A DNA stretch of 26,392 bases, taken from Burkholderiaceae bacterium. GTDB taxonomy: Bacteria > Pseudomonadota > Gammaproteobacteria > Burkholderiales > Burkholderiaceae. The notes below the pieces were generated by a model, which was not told the origin of the DNA, did not search any database, and saw only the letters and a program-made list of their open reading frames with translations. Both the position numbers and the translations under genes were made by a program. This document shows, in pieces, positions 15,996 to 22,929 of this stretch. Position 1 is the first letter of the stretch. The number at the start of each line of letters is the position of its first letter. The stretch covers positions 1-26,392 of the forward strand of contig JAJPEN010000031.1 in assembly GCA_021166835.1 (NCBI GenBank), written 5' to 3'.

Positions 15996-17135
15996 ATGAC
16001 GCCTGCGCTCGACGCGGACAACCGGGCCGGCAGCGGCGCTGCGCGCCGCGCCTGCGCTCGCCTGCGCCGGCCGATCCGCGCCTTTGCGACGCTGCTCGCC
16101 CTGTCGCTGCTGTCGGGCTGCGCCGCCTGGAACGACGGTCCGGGGTATTACCTGCAGTCGATCGCCGGCCATCTTTCGGTGATGAGCAGGGCGCGGCCGA
16201 TCGCGACGGTCGTCGATGATCCGCATACCTCGCCCGCGCTGCGCGCGCGGCTCGAAGACGTGCTCGCCATCCGCGCGTTCGCCAGCGACGATCTCGGCCT
16301 GCCGCGCAACGGCAGCTACACCGGGTATGCCGACCTCGGCCGCCCCTTCGTCGTCTGGAGCGTGTTCGCCACGCCCGAACTGTCGATGCGCCTCGAGCAG
16401 TGGTGCTTTCCCTTCGTTGGATGCGTCGCCTATCGGGGCTACTACGACCGCGACGACGCCGAACGCTTCGCGCAGCGGCTGCGCGACGAAGGCTTCGACG
16501 TGGTCGTGCGCGGGGTTCCCGCCTATTCGACGCTCGGCTGGTTCGACGATCCGGTTCTGAACACCTTCGTCGGCTACCCGGAAGCCGAGGTTGCGCGCCT
16601 GATCTTCCACGAGCTGGCGCACCAGGAGCTGTACGTGAAGGGCGACACGACCTTCAACGAGTCGTTCGCCACCACCGTCGAGCGCGAAGGCGTGCGCCGC
16701 TGGCTCGCGGCGGTGGAAAAGCGCACGCACGACACCAAGCTGCGCGACGAGTGGGAGGTGTTCGACGCACGCCGGCAGCAGTTCCTCGCGCTGCTGCAGC
16801 GGCAGCGCGCGAAGCTCGAGGCGCTGTACGCGTCGTCCGCATCGGACGACGCGAAGCGGGCCGGCAAGCGCGAGATCTTCGCGCAGCTCAGGCTCGACTA
16901 CGAGGAGCTGAAACGTTCCTGGGGCGGTTTCGCCGGCTACGACCGCTTCTTCGCGCAACCGCTGACCAATGCGCACCTCGCATCGATCGCTACCTACAAC
17001 GATCTGGTGCCGGCGTTTCGCGCGCTGCTGCGTCGCGAGGGCGGCGACCTGCCGGCGTTCTACGCGGCGGCGCGGCGCATCGGCGAGCTGCCGAAGGGCG
17101 AGCGAGGCGCGGCGCTGGGTGCGCTCGAACCTTGA
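15996..17135 (+). CDS. Lipoprotein metallopeptidase, COG4324 predicted aminopeptidase
   Basis: A 379-residue protein with an Arg-rich N-terminus, a hydrophobic core and the lipobox LLSGC (C42), so it is probably a membrane-attached lipoprotein. A zinc-binding HELAH motif lies at H205-H209, followed by NESFA, whose Glu222 may be the third ligand (gluzincin pattern). The family is annotated as a predicted aminopeptidase (COG4324), but I know of no firm substrate. The C-terminal half is helical and rich in charged residues. The start at 15996 has no clear ribosome binding site, and a start further in would still keep the lipobox. The downstream fadD gene begins 99 bases later and may have its own promoter. 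Confidence 0.85.
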   Translation: MTPALDADNRAGSGAARRACARLRRPIRAFATLLALSLLSGCAAWNDGPGYYLQSIAGHLSVMSRARPIATVVDDPHTSPALRARLEDVLAIRAFASDDLGLPRNGSYTGYADLGRPFVVWSVFATPELSMRLEQWCFPFVGCVAYRGYYDRDDAERFAQRLRDEGFDVVVRGVPAYSTLGWFDDPVLNTFVGYPEAEVARLIFHELAHQELYVKGDTTFNESFATTVEREGVRRWLAAVEKRTHDTKLRDEWEVFDARRQQFLALLQRQRAKLEALYASSASDDAKRAGKREIFAQLRLDYEELKRSWGGFAGYDRFFAQPLTNAHLASIATYNDLVPAFRALLRREGGDLPAFYAAARRIGELPKGERGAALGALEP

Positions 17136-17234
17136 TCCGATCGGCATCGTCGGCCGGCCATTCGCCGGCATAATGATCCAAAAGGGCGCCAACGCGACCC
17201 ATCGAGCCGCAGGTCGCCACCCGGAGAGAGGAAC

Positions 17235-18950
17235 ATGGATCGCTTCTGGCTGAAGAACTATCCTGCGGGCGTTCCGCACGACATCGACCACAACCGCTAC
17301 CGCTCGCTGGTCGAGCTGCTCGAGGAGTCGTTCTCGAAATTCCGCGAGCGCAAGGCCTACGTCGGCTTCGGCAAGTCGATCACTTTCGGCGAAGTCGACG
17401 AGATGTCGCGCACGCTCGGCGCCTGGCTGCAGGCACGCGGCCTGAAGAAAGGCGACCGCGTCGCCTTGATGATGCCCAACGTGCTGCAGTACCCGGTGGC
17501 GATCGCCGCCGTGCTGCGCGCCGGCCTCGTCGTGGTCAACGTGAACCCGCTGTACACGCCTCGCGAGCTGGAGCACCAGCTGAAGGACTCGGGCGCGCGC
17601 GCCATCATCCTGCTCGAGAACTTCGCGGCCACGCTGCAGCAGGTGCTGCCGCGCACGGCGATCGAGCACATCGTCGTCGCGTCGATGGGCGACCTGCTCG
17701 GCTTGGGCAAGGGCATGCTGGTCAACACGGTCGTGCGCCACGTGAAGAAGCTCGTTCCGGCCTTCGATCTGCCGAAGGCGGTGCGATTCAACCGGGCGCT
17801 CGCCGATGGCGGCCGGCTCGAGCTCGCCAAACCCGACCTGGGCCACGAGGACGTCGCCTTCCTGCAGTACACGGGCGGCACCACCGGCGTAGCCAAGGGC
17901 GCCATGCTCGTGCATCGGAACATCATCGCCAACGTGCTGCAGGCCGAGGAGTGGATCCAGCCGGCGCTGAAGAACACGAAGCGCGGGCCGCTGCCCGATC
18001 AGCTCGTCTGGGTCTGCGCGCTGCCGCTTTATCACATCTTCGCGCTCACCGCGTGCTACCTGATCGGCATGCGCCTGGGCGGGCTGAACATCCTCATCCC
18101 CAACCCGCGCGACCTGCCGGCGCTGATCAAGGAGATCCGTCCGTACCGTTTCACGCTGTTCCCGGCAGTGAATACGCTCTTCAATGCGCTGGCGAACAAT
18201 GCCGAGTTCGCCAAGCTCGACTTCTCGGGCCTGCGCGTTTCGCTCGGCGGCGGCATGGCGGTGCAGGAGGCGGTGGCGAAGAAGTGGCTCGCGGTGACGG
18301 GATGCCCGATCTGCGAGGCCTACGGCCTGTCGGAAACCTCGCCGGCCGCCACCGGCAACCCCACCGACACCGACGTGTTCAGCGGAACGATCGGTCTGCC
18401 GTTCCCGTCCACCGAAGTCGCTATCCTGGACGACGACGGCAAGCACCTGCCGGTGGGTGAGCGCGGAGAGATCGCGATCCGCGGCCCGCAGGTCATGACG
18501 GGCTACTGGAACCGGCCCGACGAGACGGCGAAGGTCATGACGCCCGACGGCTTCTTCAAGACGGGCGACATCGGCGTGATGGACGAGCGCGGCTACACGA
18601 CCATCGTCGATCGCAAGAAGGACATGATCCTCGTCTCGGGCTTCAACGTGTACCCGAACGAGATCGAGGCCGTCGTCGCCGCGCACCCGGGCGTGCTCGA
18701 GGTGGCGGCGGTGGGCGTGCCCGACGCGGTCTCCGGCGAGGCGGTGAAGCTGTTCGTGGTGAAGAGCGACGAGGGCCTCACCGAGCAGGCGCTGCGCGAC
18801 TACTGCGCGCAGAACCTCACCGGCTACAAGAAGCCGAAGTACATCGAGTTCCGCAAGGAGCTGCCGAAGACGAACGTCGGGAAGATCCTGCGAAGGGAGT
18901 TGCGCGACGAGACGGTGAAGGCGAAGGCGAACGAGGCGCAGGCGGCTTGA
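17235..18950 (+). CDS. fadD: Long-chain fatty acid-CoA ligase
   Basis: A 571-residue ANL-superfamily enzyme close to the length of E. coli FadD, converting long-chain fatty acids to acyl-CoA at the inner membrane. The opening (FWLKNYPAGVPHDID) is typical of proteobacterial FadD. The ATP-binding loop YTGGTTGVAKGAMLVHRN is at about residues 212-229, the AYGLSETSPA motif near 362, the FACS region GFFKTGDIG/DRKKDMILVSGFNVYPNEIE follows, and the catalytic lysine is in TNVGKILRREL near 550. GGAGAGAGGAAC before the ATG is a strong ribosome binding site. Its stop lies 23 bases from the stop of the convergent three-gene toxin-antitoxin-like operon, and no terminator is visible in that gap. Confidence 0.95.
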   Translation: MDRFWLKNYPAGVPHDIDHNRYRSLVELLEESFSKFRERKAYVGFGKSITFGEVDEMSRTLGAWLQARGLKKGDRVALMMPNVLQYPVAIAAVLRAGLVVVNVNPLYTPRELEHQLKDSGARAIILLENFAATLQQVLPRTAIEHIVVASMGDLLGLGKGMLVNTVVRHVKKLVPAFDLPKAVRFNRALADGGRLELAKPDLGHEDVAFLQYTGGTTGVAKGAMLVHRNIIANVLQAEEWIQPALKNTKRGPLPDQLVWVCALPLYHIFALTACYLIGMRLGGLNILIPNPRDLPALIKEIRPYRFTLFPAVNTLFNALANNAEFAKLDFSGLRVSLGGGMAVQEAVAKKWLAVTGCPICEAYGLSETSPAATGNPTDTDVFSGTIGLPFPSTEVAILDDDGKHLPVGERGEIAIRGPQVMTGYWNRPDETAKVMTPDGFFKTGDIGVMDERGYTTIVDRKKDMILVSGFNVYPNEIEAVVAAHPGVLEVAAVGVPDAVSGEAVKLFVVKSDEGLTEQALRDYCAQNLTGYKKPKYIEFRKELPKTNVGKILRRELRDETVKAKANEAQAA

Positions 18951-18973
18951 GCCTGACGTGCCTGCTCCTCGGG

Positions 18974-19372
18974 CTATTCGATGAACCAGGCTTTGAACTC
19001 CCGCGGTATCAGGCGGGAGACGCGCGCGCCGGCAATAACGCGAGCGAGCAATTCCGGAGAACATCGCTCGTGCGGCTTCCAAAGACCGCGCATGACCATT
19101 TCCGCGGTATGCGCCGACGCGTCTACTCGCATGTGGCGGTAGGCGATGTAACTGGGATGGCGGATGAACGGGTGGTCGCCTGCATGCAACTCGCAGGCTG
19201 TGTCGTGGGGAATGCCGCTTCGGATGGTAGTGACGCTGACCATTCCGGTTTGCGGATCTGGTCCGTATGCGGGCAGCAAGATGGGCCCAATCAAGACAAC
19301 GAAAAGATGCAGTCCGCGCGGTCCCGACGGGATGAGCAGAGTCGCGCCTGGCTCATTCCGCCACGTAGCCAC
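18974..19372 (-). CDS. Unrecognised 132-residue protein, putative toxin paired with the Panacea-domain protein
   Basis: I do not recognise a named family. The protein starts with a beta-rich half (TLLIPSG, HLFVVLIGP, MVSVTTIRSG), followed by a striking motif GDHPFIRHPSYIAY (residues 65-78) and a helical C-terminus (CSPELLARVIAG). The layout, a small beta-barrel with strands rich in Val and Ile, could fit the PemK/MazF-like SH3 fold, but that is a guess. It is the third gene of an operon behind a Panacea-domain gene, a domain known to act as antitoxin for many unrelated toxins, so this is the likely toxin. The only possible start is a GTG nine bases behind the Panacea stop codon, in the same frame. 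Its GGAGG site lies only one base before the GTG, so it is probably translated by re-initiation. Confidence 0.6.
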   Translation of the reverse strand: MATWRNEPGATLLIPSGPRGLHLFVVLIGPILLPAYGPDPQTGMVSVTTIRSGIPHDTACELHAGDHPFIRHPSYIAYRHMRVDASAHTAEMVMRGLWKPHERCSPELLARVIAGARVSRLIPREFKAWFIE

Positions 19373-19381
19373 GCCTCCGTC

Positions 19382-19957
19382 TCAACAGAACGAAGCGTTC
19401 AGGCAGGATTGTTCGCGTAGCCGTTCGGTAAGAGCAGCGGCCTCCTCGGCCGAGTAGCCGAGCTTCTGGAAGAGCACCTCGTGCAGTATTGGTCGGCTCG
19501 AACCCTCGGGATCTTCCCATTCAGGACAAGCATCGGAGTGCGTGTAGCGGACGAGATCCCAGCGGTCCCAGTGGCCGAACTCGCTCCAGACCTCGCTCAG
19601 GACTTCCAGATCGCTTTCGCTCAGCTGACGCAGATCCGTCTCTGCCGAGCGAATCCTGCTTCGGTCGCGCAGGGCAACCATGTGTGATGCGCGATCCGAA
19701 ATCCAGGAGTCCCATCCGCCGTCGATCGAAGGAAGCGCACCGTTGATGAGATCGTAGGTCATCGAGAGAACGGGCCCGTGAGGCATCGAAACCAGCTTGT
19801 CACCCGTGATCGGTTCGCCGTACTTCTTCAGTGACAGCCGCTCGGCCAGGTAAAGAAGCTTGACGAGCTTGATCAACGGCAGTTTTCCGCCGGCTCGAAA
19901 GAGCAGGAACGCCGCGGCCTGGGCCGTGCGGATCTCGTTGAAGAGCGGTGCTTTCAT
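19382..19957 (-). CDS. Panacea-domain (DUF4065/SocA-like) protein, putative antitoxin
   Basis: A 191-residue protein with a Panacea domain. Its signature covers residues about 30-72: KLVKLLYLAERLSLKKYG, then EPITGDKLVSMPHGPVLS and TYDLINGA. The domain is known as a versatile antitoxin module that neutralises many toxin types (PanAT systems) and is related to the proteolytic adaptor SocA of Caulobacter. The start ATG overlaps the stop of the ribbon-helix-helix gene by four bases (ATGA), and the putative toxin gene begins nine bases behind its stop. Gene order regulator-antitoxin-toxin on one transcript is typical of toxin-antitoxin operons. The acidic C-terminal half (WSEFGHWDRWDLVRYTH and beyond) is also common in the family. 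Confidence 0.88.
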   Translation of the reverse strand: MKAPLFNEIRTAQAAAFLLFRAGGKLPLIKLVKLLYLAERLSLKKYGEPITGDKLVSMPHGPVLSMTYDLINGALPSIDGGWDSWISDRASHMVALRDRSRIRSAETDLRQLSESDLEVLSEVWSEFGHWDRWDLVRYTHSDACPEWEDPEGSSRPILHEVLFQKLGYSAEEAAALTERLREQSCLNASFC

Positions 19958-20214
19958 GTAGGTAACCCGTTGCTGTCGTACTCGATGATTTCGTCCGGGG
20001 CCCTATCGTTCTTGATCGGCAGCGCTCTATATGACGCTAGCACCTGTTGGACCGCATGTCGGTGCCGCTTGACGAAGCGCGCTCTGCGGGTGAGGGCTTC
20101 TTCGAGGAGCACGATAGCTTCCTGGTTGACCGAGCGGCGATTCGCTTGTGCCTCTCTTGCGATCAGCTCCTTGATGTCGCGTGGCAGCTTCTTGATGAAG
20201 AGATCGCACTCCAC
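19954..20214 (-). CDS. Ribbon-helix-helix DNA-binding protein (Arc/FitA-like antitoxin)
   Basis: An 86-residue protein. Residues 4-40 (DLFIKKLPRDIKELIAREA, then RRSVNQEAIVLLEEAL) form a beta strand and two helices of the Arc/FitA type, so it should dimerise and bind operator DNA. The C-terminal tail PDEIIEYDSNGLP closely resembles the toxin-binding tails of antitoxins that pair with VapC-type PIN nucleases, yet no PIN gene is next to it. Start: GTG at 20214 with GGAG seven bases before it. It is the first gene of the operon and overlaps the Panacea gene by four bases. It likely binds the tandem repeats at 20250-20283 to repress the operon, by analogy with other toxin-antitoxin loci. Confidence 0.82.
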   Translation of the reverse strand: MECDLFIKKLPRDIKELIAREAQANRRSVNQEAIVLLEEALTRRARFVKRHRHAVQQVLASYRALPIKNDRAPDEIIEYDSNGLPT

Positions 20215-20249
20215 TTTGTACTCCGATAATCAACCTAAATGGTATCTTT

Positions 20250-20283
20250 TCGGTAACAGAACGGCAATTCGGTAACAGGACGG
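20250..20283. repeat. Two tandem 15-bp repeats upstream of the RHH-Panacea operon (candidate operator)
   Basis: TCGGTAACAGAACGG (20250-20264) and TCGGTAACAGGACGG (20269-20283) differ in one base and are spaced 19 bases start to start, close to two helical turns. They lie 36-69 bases upstream of the GTG start at 20214, in a stretch clearly richer in A and T than its surroundings. This is where the ribbon-helix-helix protein would be expected to bind. Confidence 0.6.
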
Positions 20284-20340
20284 TGGTATTGACTGCTACC
20301 CAGCACGGCATCGGACGATGGCGCCTCGGCCCTTCAGCGG

Positions 20341-21954
20341 CTACCCCTGCCGCAACCGGAACCGCTGCAGCTTCCCCGTCTCCGTGCGCGGCAGCGCCTC
20401 GCAGAACTCGATCGCCCGCGGATACTTGTACGGGGCGATCGTCTGCTTGACGAAGTCCTGCAGCTCGCCGACGAGCTCGTCGGCAGCGCTTCGGCCGGCC
20501 TTCAGCACGACGAAGGCCTTGACGATCTGTCCGCGCGCTTCGTCGGGCACGCCGACCACCCCGCATTCGGCCACCGCCTCGTGCAGCAGCAGCGCCGCCT
20601 CCACCTCGGGTCCGGCGATGTTGTAGCCGCCCGAGATGATCATGTCGTCGGAGCGCGCCTGATAGTAGAAGTAGCCGTCCTCGTCCATCGCGAAGGCGTC
20701 GCCCGGCAGGTTCCAGCCGTCGCGCACGTAGTCGAGCTGGCGCGGGTCGGCGAGATAACGGCAGCCGGTCGGGCCCTTTACCGCGAGTTTGCCGACCTCG
20801 CCGTGCGCGACTTCGTTCATGTCGTCGTCGACCACGCGCGCCACGTAGCCGGGCACCGGCTTGCCGATTGCGCCGCGGCGCACGTCCTCGGGCGCCGACG
20901 AGACGAAGATGTGGATCATCTCGGTGGAGCCGATGCCGTCGATCATTTCGATGCCGCTCGCCTGCTTCCACAGCTGTCGCGTGGCGTCGGGCAGCGCTTC
21001 GCCTGCGGAGACGCTCTTCTTCAGCGACGAGAGGTCGTAGCGCGAGGCGATCATCGCCATCTGTCGATACATCGTCGGCGCGGTGAAGACGATGGTCGCG
21101 CGGTGCCGCTCGATGGCGCCGAGCAGCGACTCGGGCGTGCCGCGCTCGAGCAGCAGCACCGAAGCGCCCACGCGCAGCGGAAAGCACAGCATGCCGCCCA
21201 GCCCGAAGGTGAAGGCCAGCGGCGGCGTGCCGCAGAAGATGTCGTCGGCCGTGGGCTTCAGGATGTGCCGCGGGAACAGATCGCACATCGCGACGATGTC
21301 GCGATGGAAGTGCATCGTGCCTTTCGGCTTGCCGGTGGTGCCGGAGGTGAAGGCGATCAGCGCGACGTCGTCCTGTGCGGTGCCGCAGGCGTCGAACGCC
21401 CCAGGCGTGTCGGCGAGCCAGGTTTCGAGCGCGTCGTCCTCGCCGCTGCCGTCGTTGAAGAACATCACCTGCTCCAGCGCATCGGACTGCTCGCGCAGCC
21501 GGTCGATCTCGTCGCGCAACTGCAGATCGCACAGCGCCGCCGACACATGCGCCTTCTCGACGACCGGTGCCAGATCCTTCGCGCGCAGCAGCGGCATCGT
21601 CGGCACCGCGATCAGCCCCGCCTTGATCACGGCGAGCAGGCAGGCGGCCATCATCGGGTTGTTCGTTCCGCGCAGCAGCACCCGGTTGCCGGGCACCAGG
21701 CCCATCCGCCCGCGCAGCACGTGGGCGATCGCGTCGACGCGCGCCTGCAGTTGCGCATAGGTGCAGCTCGCCTCGTCGGTGTGCAGCGCGATCGAGTCGC
21801 GGTGGCCGCTCGCGACCATGCGGTCGAGCAATTCGGCCGTCGCGTTCATCCGCGCCGGATAGCGCGTGTCGGGCGACTCGAGGAACTCGGGCCATTGCTC
21901 GGGCGGCGGCAGGTTGTCGCGCGCGAAGCGGTCGACGTGGGCGGATCGATGCAT
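20341..21954 (-). CDS. Benzoate-CoA ligase family protein, probably 2-aminobenzoate-CoA ligase
   Basis: A 537-residue ANL-superfamily acyl-CoA ligase. The opening HVDRFARDNLPPPEQWPEF with a following Asn-Ala-Ala/Thr-Ala-Glu-Leu-Leu-Asp block is typical of the benzoate/2-aminobenzoate ligase group. The ATP-binding loop is FTSGTTGKPKGTMHFHRD (residues 202-219), the adenine motif IDGIGSTEMIH follows, and the catalytic lysine is in RTETGKLQRFRL near the C-terminus. It would activate an aromatic acid to its CoA thioester in the cytoplasm. 2-Aminobenzoate (anthranilate) is the best guess from the N-terminal pattern. A MarR regulator lies directly upstream in the same direction, as in known aminobenzoate clusters, but the monooxygenase/reductase of that pathway is not in this window. 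GGAAAGAGGGG before the ATG is a good ribosome binding site. Confidence 0.85.
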   Translation of the reverse strand: MHRSAHVDRFARDNLPPPEQWPEFLESPDTRYPARMNATAELLDRMVASGHRDSIALHTDEASCTYAQLQARVDAIAHVLRGRMGLVPGNRVLLRGTNNPMMAACLLAVIKAGLIAVPTMPLLRAKDLAPVVEKAHVSAALCDLQLRDEIDRLREQSDALEQVMFFNDGSGEDDALETWLADTPGAFDACGTAQDDVALIAFTSGTTGKPKGTMHFHRDIVAMCDLFPRHILKPTADDIFCGTPPLAFTFGLGGMLCFPLRVGASVLLLERGTPESLLGAIERHRATIVFTAPTMYRQMAMIASRYDLSSLKKSVSAGEALPDATRQLWKQASGIEMIDGIGSTEMIHIFVSSAPEDVRRGAIGKPVPGYVARVVDDDMNEVAHGEVGKLAVKGPTGCRYLADPRQLDYVRDGWNLPGDAFAMDEDGYFYYQARSDDMIISGGYNIAGPEVEAALLLHEAVAECGVVGVPDEARGQIVKAFVVLKAGRSAADELVGELQDFVKQTIAPYKYPRAIEFCEALPRTETGKLQRFRLRQG

Positions 21955-22054
21955 GGGTTCCCCTCTTTCCTTGTTGTTCGGCGTCGCCGGGAATCGTACC
22001 GTGGGAGTCGGTGTTCGACGAGTCGGGCAGCGCCTTGCGGGTTGTGTTCGCGCC

Positions 22055-22618
22055 TCAGGCGACGTTGCGCGAGGCGCCTGCCGAACGCGAGCGGCCCTTC
22101 GTCGCGCGCTGTTCTTCGGCGCGTCGCTTGCCTTCGACGAGTCCCGGCTTGAGCTTCGCCAGCAGTGCGAGCAGCTGGCGCTGCTCGTCCTGCGACAGTC
22201 TCTCGAAGAGCGAAACGACCCAGCGCTCGTGTCCCGCGGCCATCTCGGCGAAGCGCTTGCGGCCCGCGGCCGAGAGCTTCAGGCGGATCGAGCGGCGGTC
22301 GTTGCTCACCGGCTCGCGGTGCAGCAGACCTTCAGCCTCGAGCTGGTCGGCGAGCGCCGTGATGTTTCCGCCGGTAACCATCAGCCGCTGCGACAGCTCG
22401 CTCATTCGCAGCCCCTGCGGATGCCGGTCGAGTTGCGCGAGCAGGTCGAAGCGCGGCAGCGTGCTGTCGAAGTCGGTGCGCAGGATCTGACGAACCGACC
22501 CCTCGATGAGGCTGGTGCAGGTGAGCAGACGCAGCCACAGGCGCAGCGCCGTGTGGTCGTGCGCCTGCAGCCGGGTTTCGTGGTCGGGCGGGAAGGGGGG
22601 CTCGTCGGAAGAGGGCAT
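22055..22618 (-). CDS. MarR-family transcriptional regulator
   Basis: A 187-residue MarR-type winged-helix regulator. The fold is recognisable from LRLWLRLLTCTSLIEG, then the helix-turn-helix MSELSQRLMVTGGNITALADQLEAEGLL and the wing VSNDRRSIRLKLSAAGRK. The open frame continues upstream to 22690, but the ATG at 22618 is preferred: a dyad at 22633-22656 lies just upstream and would otherwise be inside the gene, and the extra residues do not look like MarR. The C-terminus ends in a basic tail (KGRSRSAGASR). It precedes the aromatic CoA ligase by 100 bases on the same strand. Regulators of this kind in aromatic clusters typically repress the operon until the aryl-CoA or free acid binds. It is divergent from vapBC. 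Confidence 0.9.
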   Translation of the reverse strand: MPSSDEPPFPPDHETRLQAHDHTALRLWLRLLTCTSLIEGSVRQILRTDFDSTLPRFDLLAQLDRHPQGLRMSELSQRLMVTGGNITALADQLEAEGLLHREPVSNDRRSIRLKLSAAGRKRFAEMAAGHERWVVSLFERLSQDEQRQLLALLAKLKPGLVEGKRRAEEQRATKGRSRSAGASRNVA

Positions 22619-22632
22619 GCGAGACAGTTTAG

Positions 22633-22656
22633 GGTTGAACAGTTCACCCTTCAACC
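22633..22656. promoter_or_regulatory. Dyad upstream of the marR gene (candidate operator)
   Basis: GGTTGAA at 22633-22639 and TTCAACC at 22650-22656 form a perfect inverted repeat, and inside it TGAAC-A-GTTCA (22636-22646) forms a second one. The element lies 15-38 bases upstream of the marR start codon, the usual place for autoregulation. MarR proteins bind palindromes of about this size. Confidence 0.55.
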
Positions 22657-22702
22657 GACCGGCGTAGCACTCTTCCTGTTCTCGCCGCACCGGTCCGTGG
22701 CG

Positions 22703-22736
22703 TAGAATGTGTAAAATTGTTGAGGAACATACACAT
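22703..22736 (+). promoter_or_regulatory. vapBC promoter and inverted repeat (candidate VapB operator)
   Basis: TAGAAT at 22703-22708 is a good -10 element. ATGTGTA (22707-22713) and TACACAT (22730-22736) form a perfect inverted repeat that begins in the -10 element, spans the ribosome binding site GAGGA and ends in the vapB start codon. VapB-VapC complexes autoregulate through such repeats. The -35 element is not clear. Confidence 0.5.
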
Positions 22737-22929
22737 GCGCACGAATGTAGTGATCGACGACGAGCTCATGGAAGCCACCTTGAAGGCCACGGGCATCAAG
22801 ACCAAGCGGGAAGCGGTGGAGCAAGGGCTGCGCACCCTTCTTCGCCTGAAGCAGCAGACCGAATTGCGCAAGCTGCGCGGCAAGTACGAATGGGTCGGCG
22901 ATCTCGACGCCATGAGGCGTGACAGGTGA
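22735..22929 (+). CDS. vapB: Type II antitoxin VapB
   Basis: A 64-residue antitoxin of the VapB family with MRTNVVIDDELM at the N-terminus, followed by the DNA-binding helices ATLKATGIKTKREAVEQGLR. The C-terminal LRGKYEWVGDLDAMR is the segment that normally wraps around and neutralises the VapC active site. The ATG at 22735 has GAGGA eight bases upstream; a TTG at 22717 is less likely. The stop overlaps the vapC start by four bases (GTGA), the normal coupling of antitoxin and toxin. Confidence 0.92.
   Translation: MRTNVVIDDELMEATLKATGIKTKREAVEQGLRTLLRLKQQTELRKLRGKYEWVGDLDAMRRDR

Noticed and set aside
17136..17234. Promoter or hairpin ahead of fadD (GCCGGC repeats, CATAAT)
   Set aside because: The GC-rich inverted repeat is short and common in such DNA, and no -35 element lies at a proper distance from CATAAT.
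18951..18973. Terminator between fadD and the convergent toxin-antitoxin-like operon
   Set aside because: The gap is only 23 bases and shows no hairpin with a T-run on either strand.
15978..19082. Minus-strand open frame of 1034 residues opposite the lipoprotein and fadD genes
   Set aside because: The composition (His, Arg, Gln, Ala, Val-rich without motifs) is that of an antisense shadow. Both plus-strand genes have clear families.
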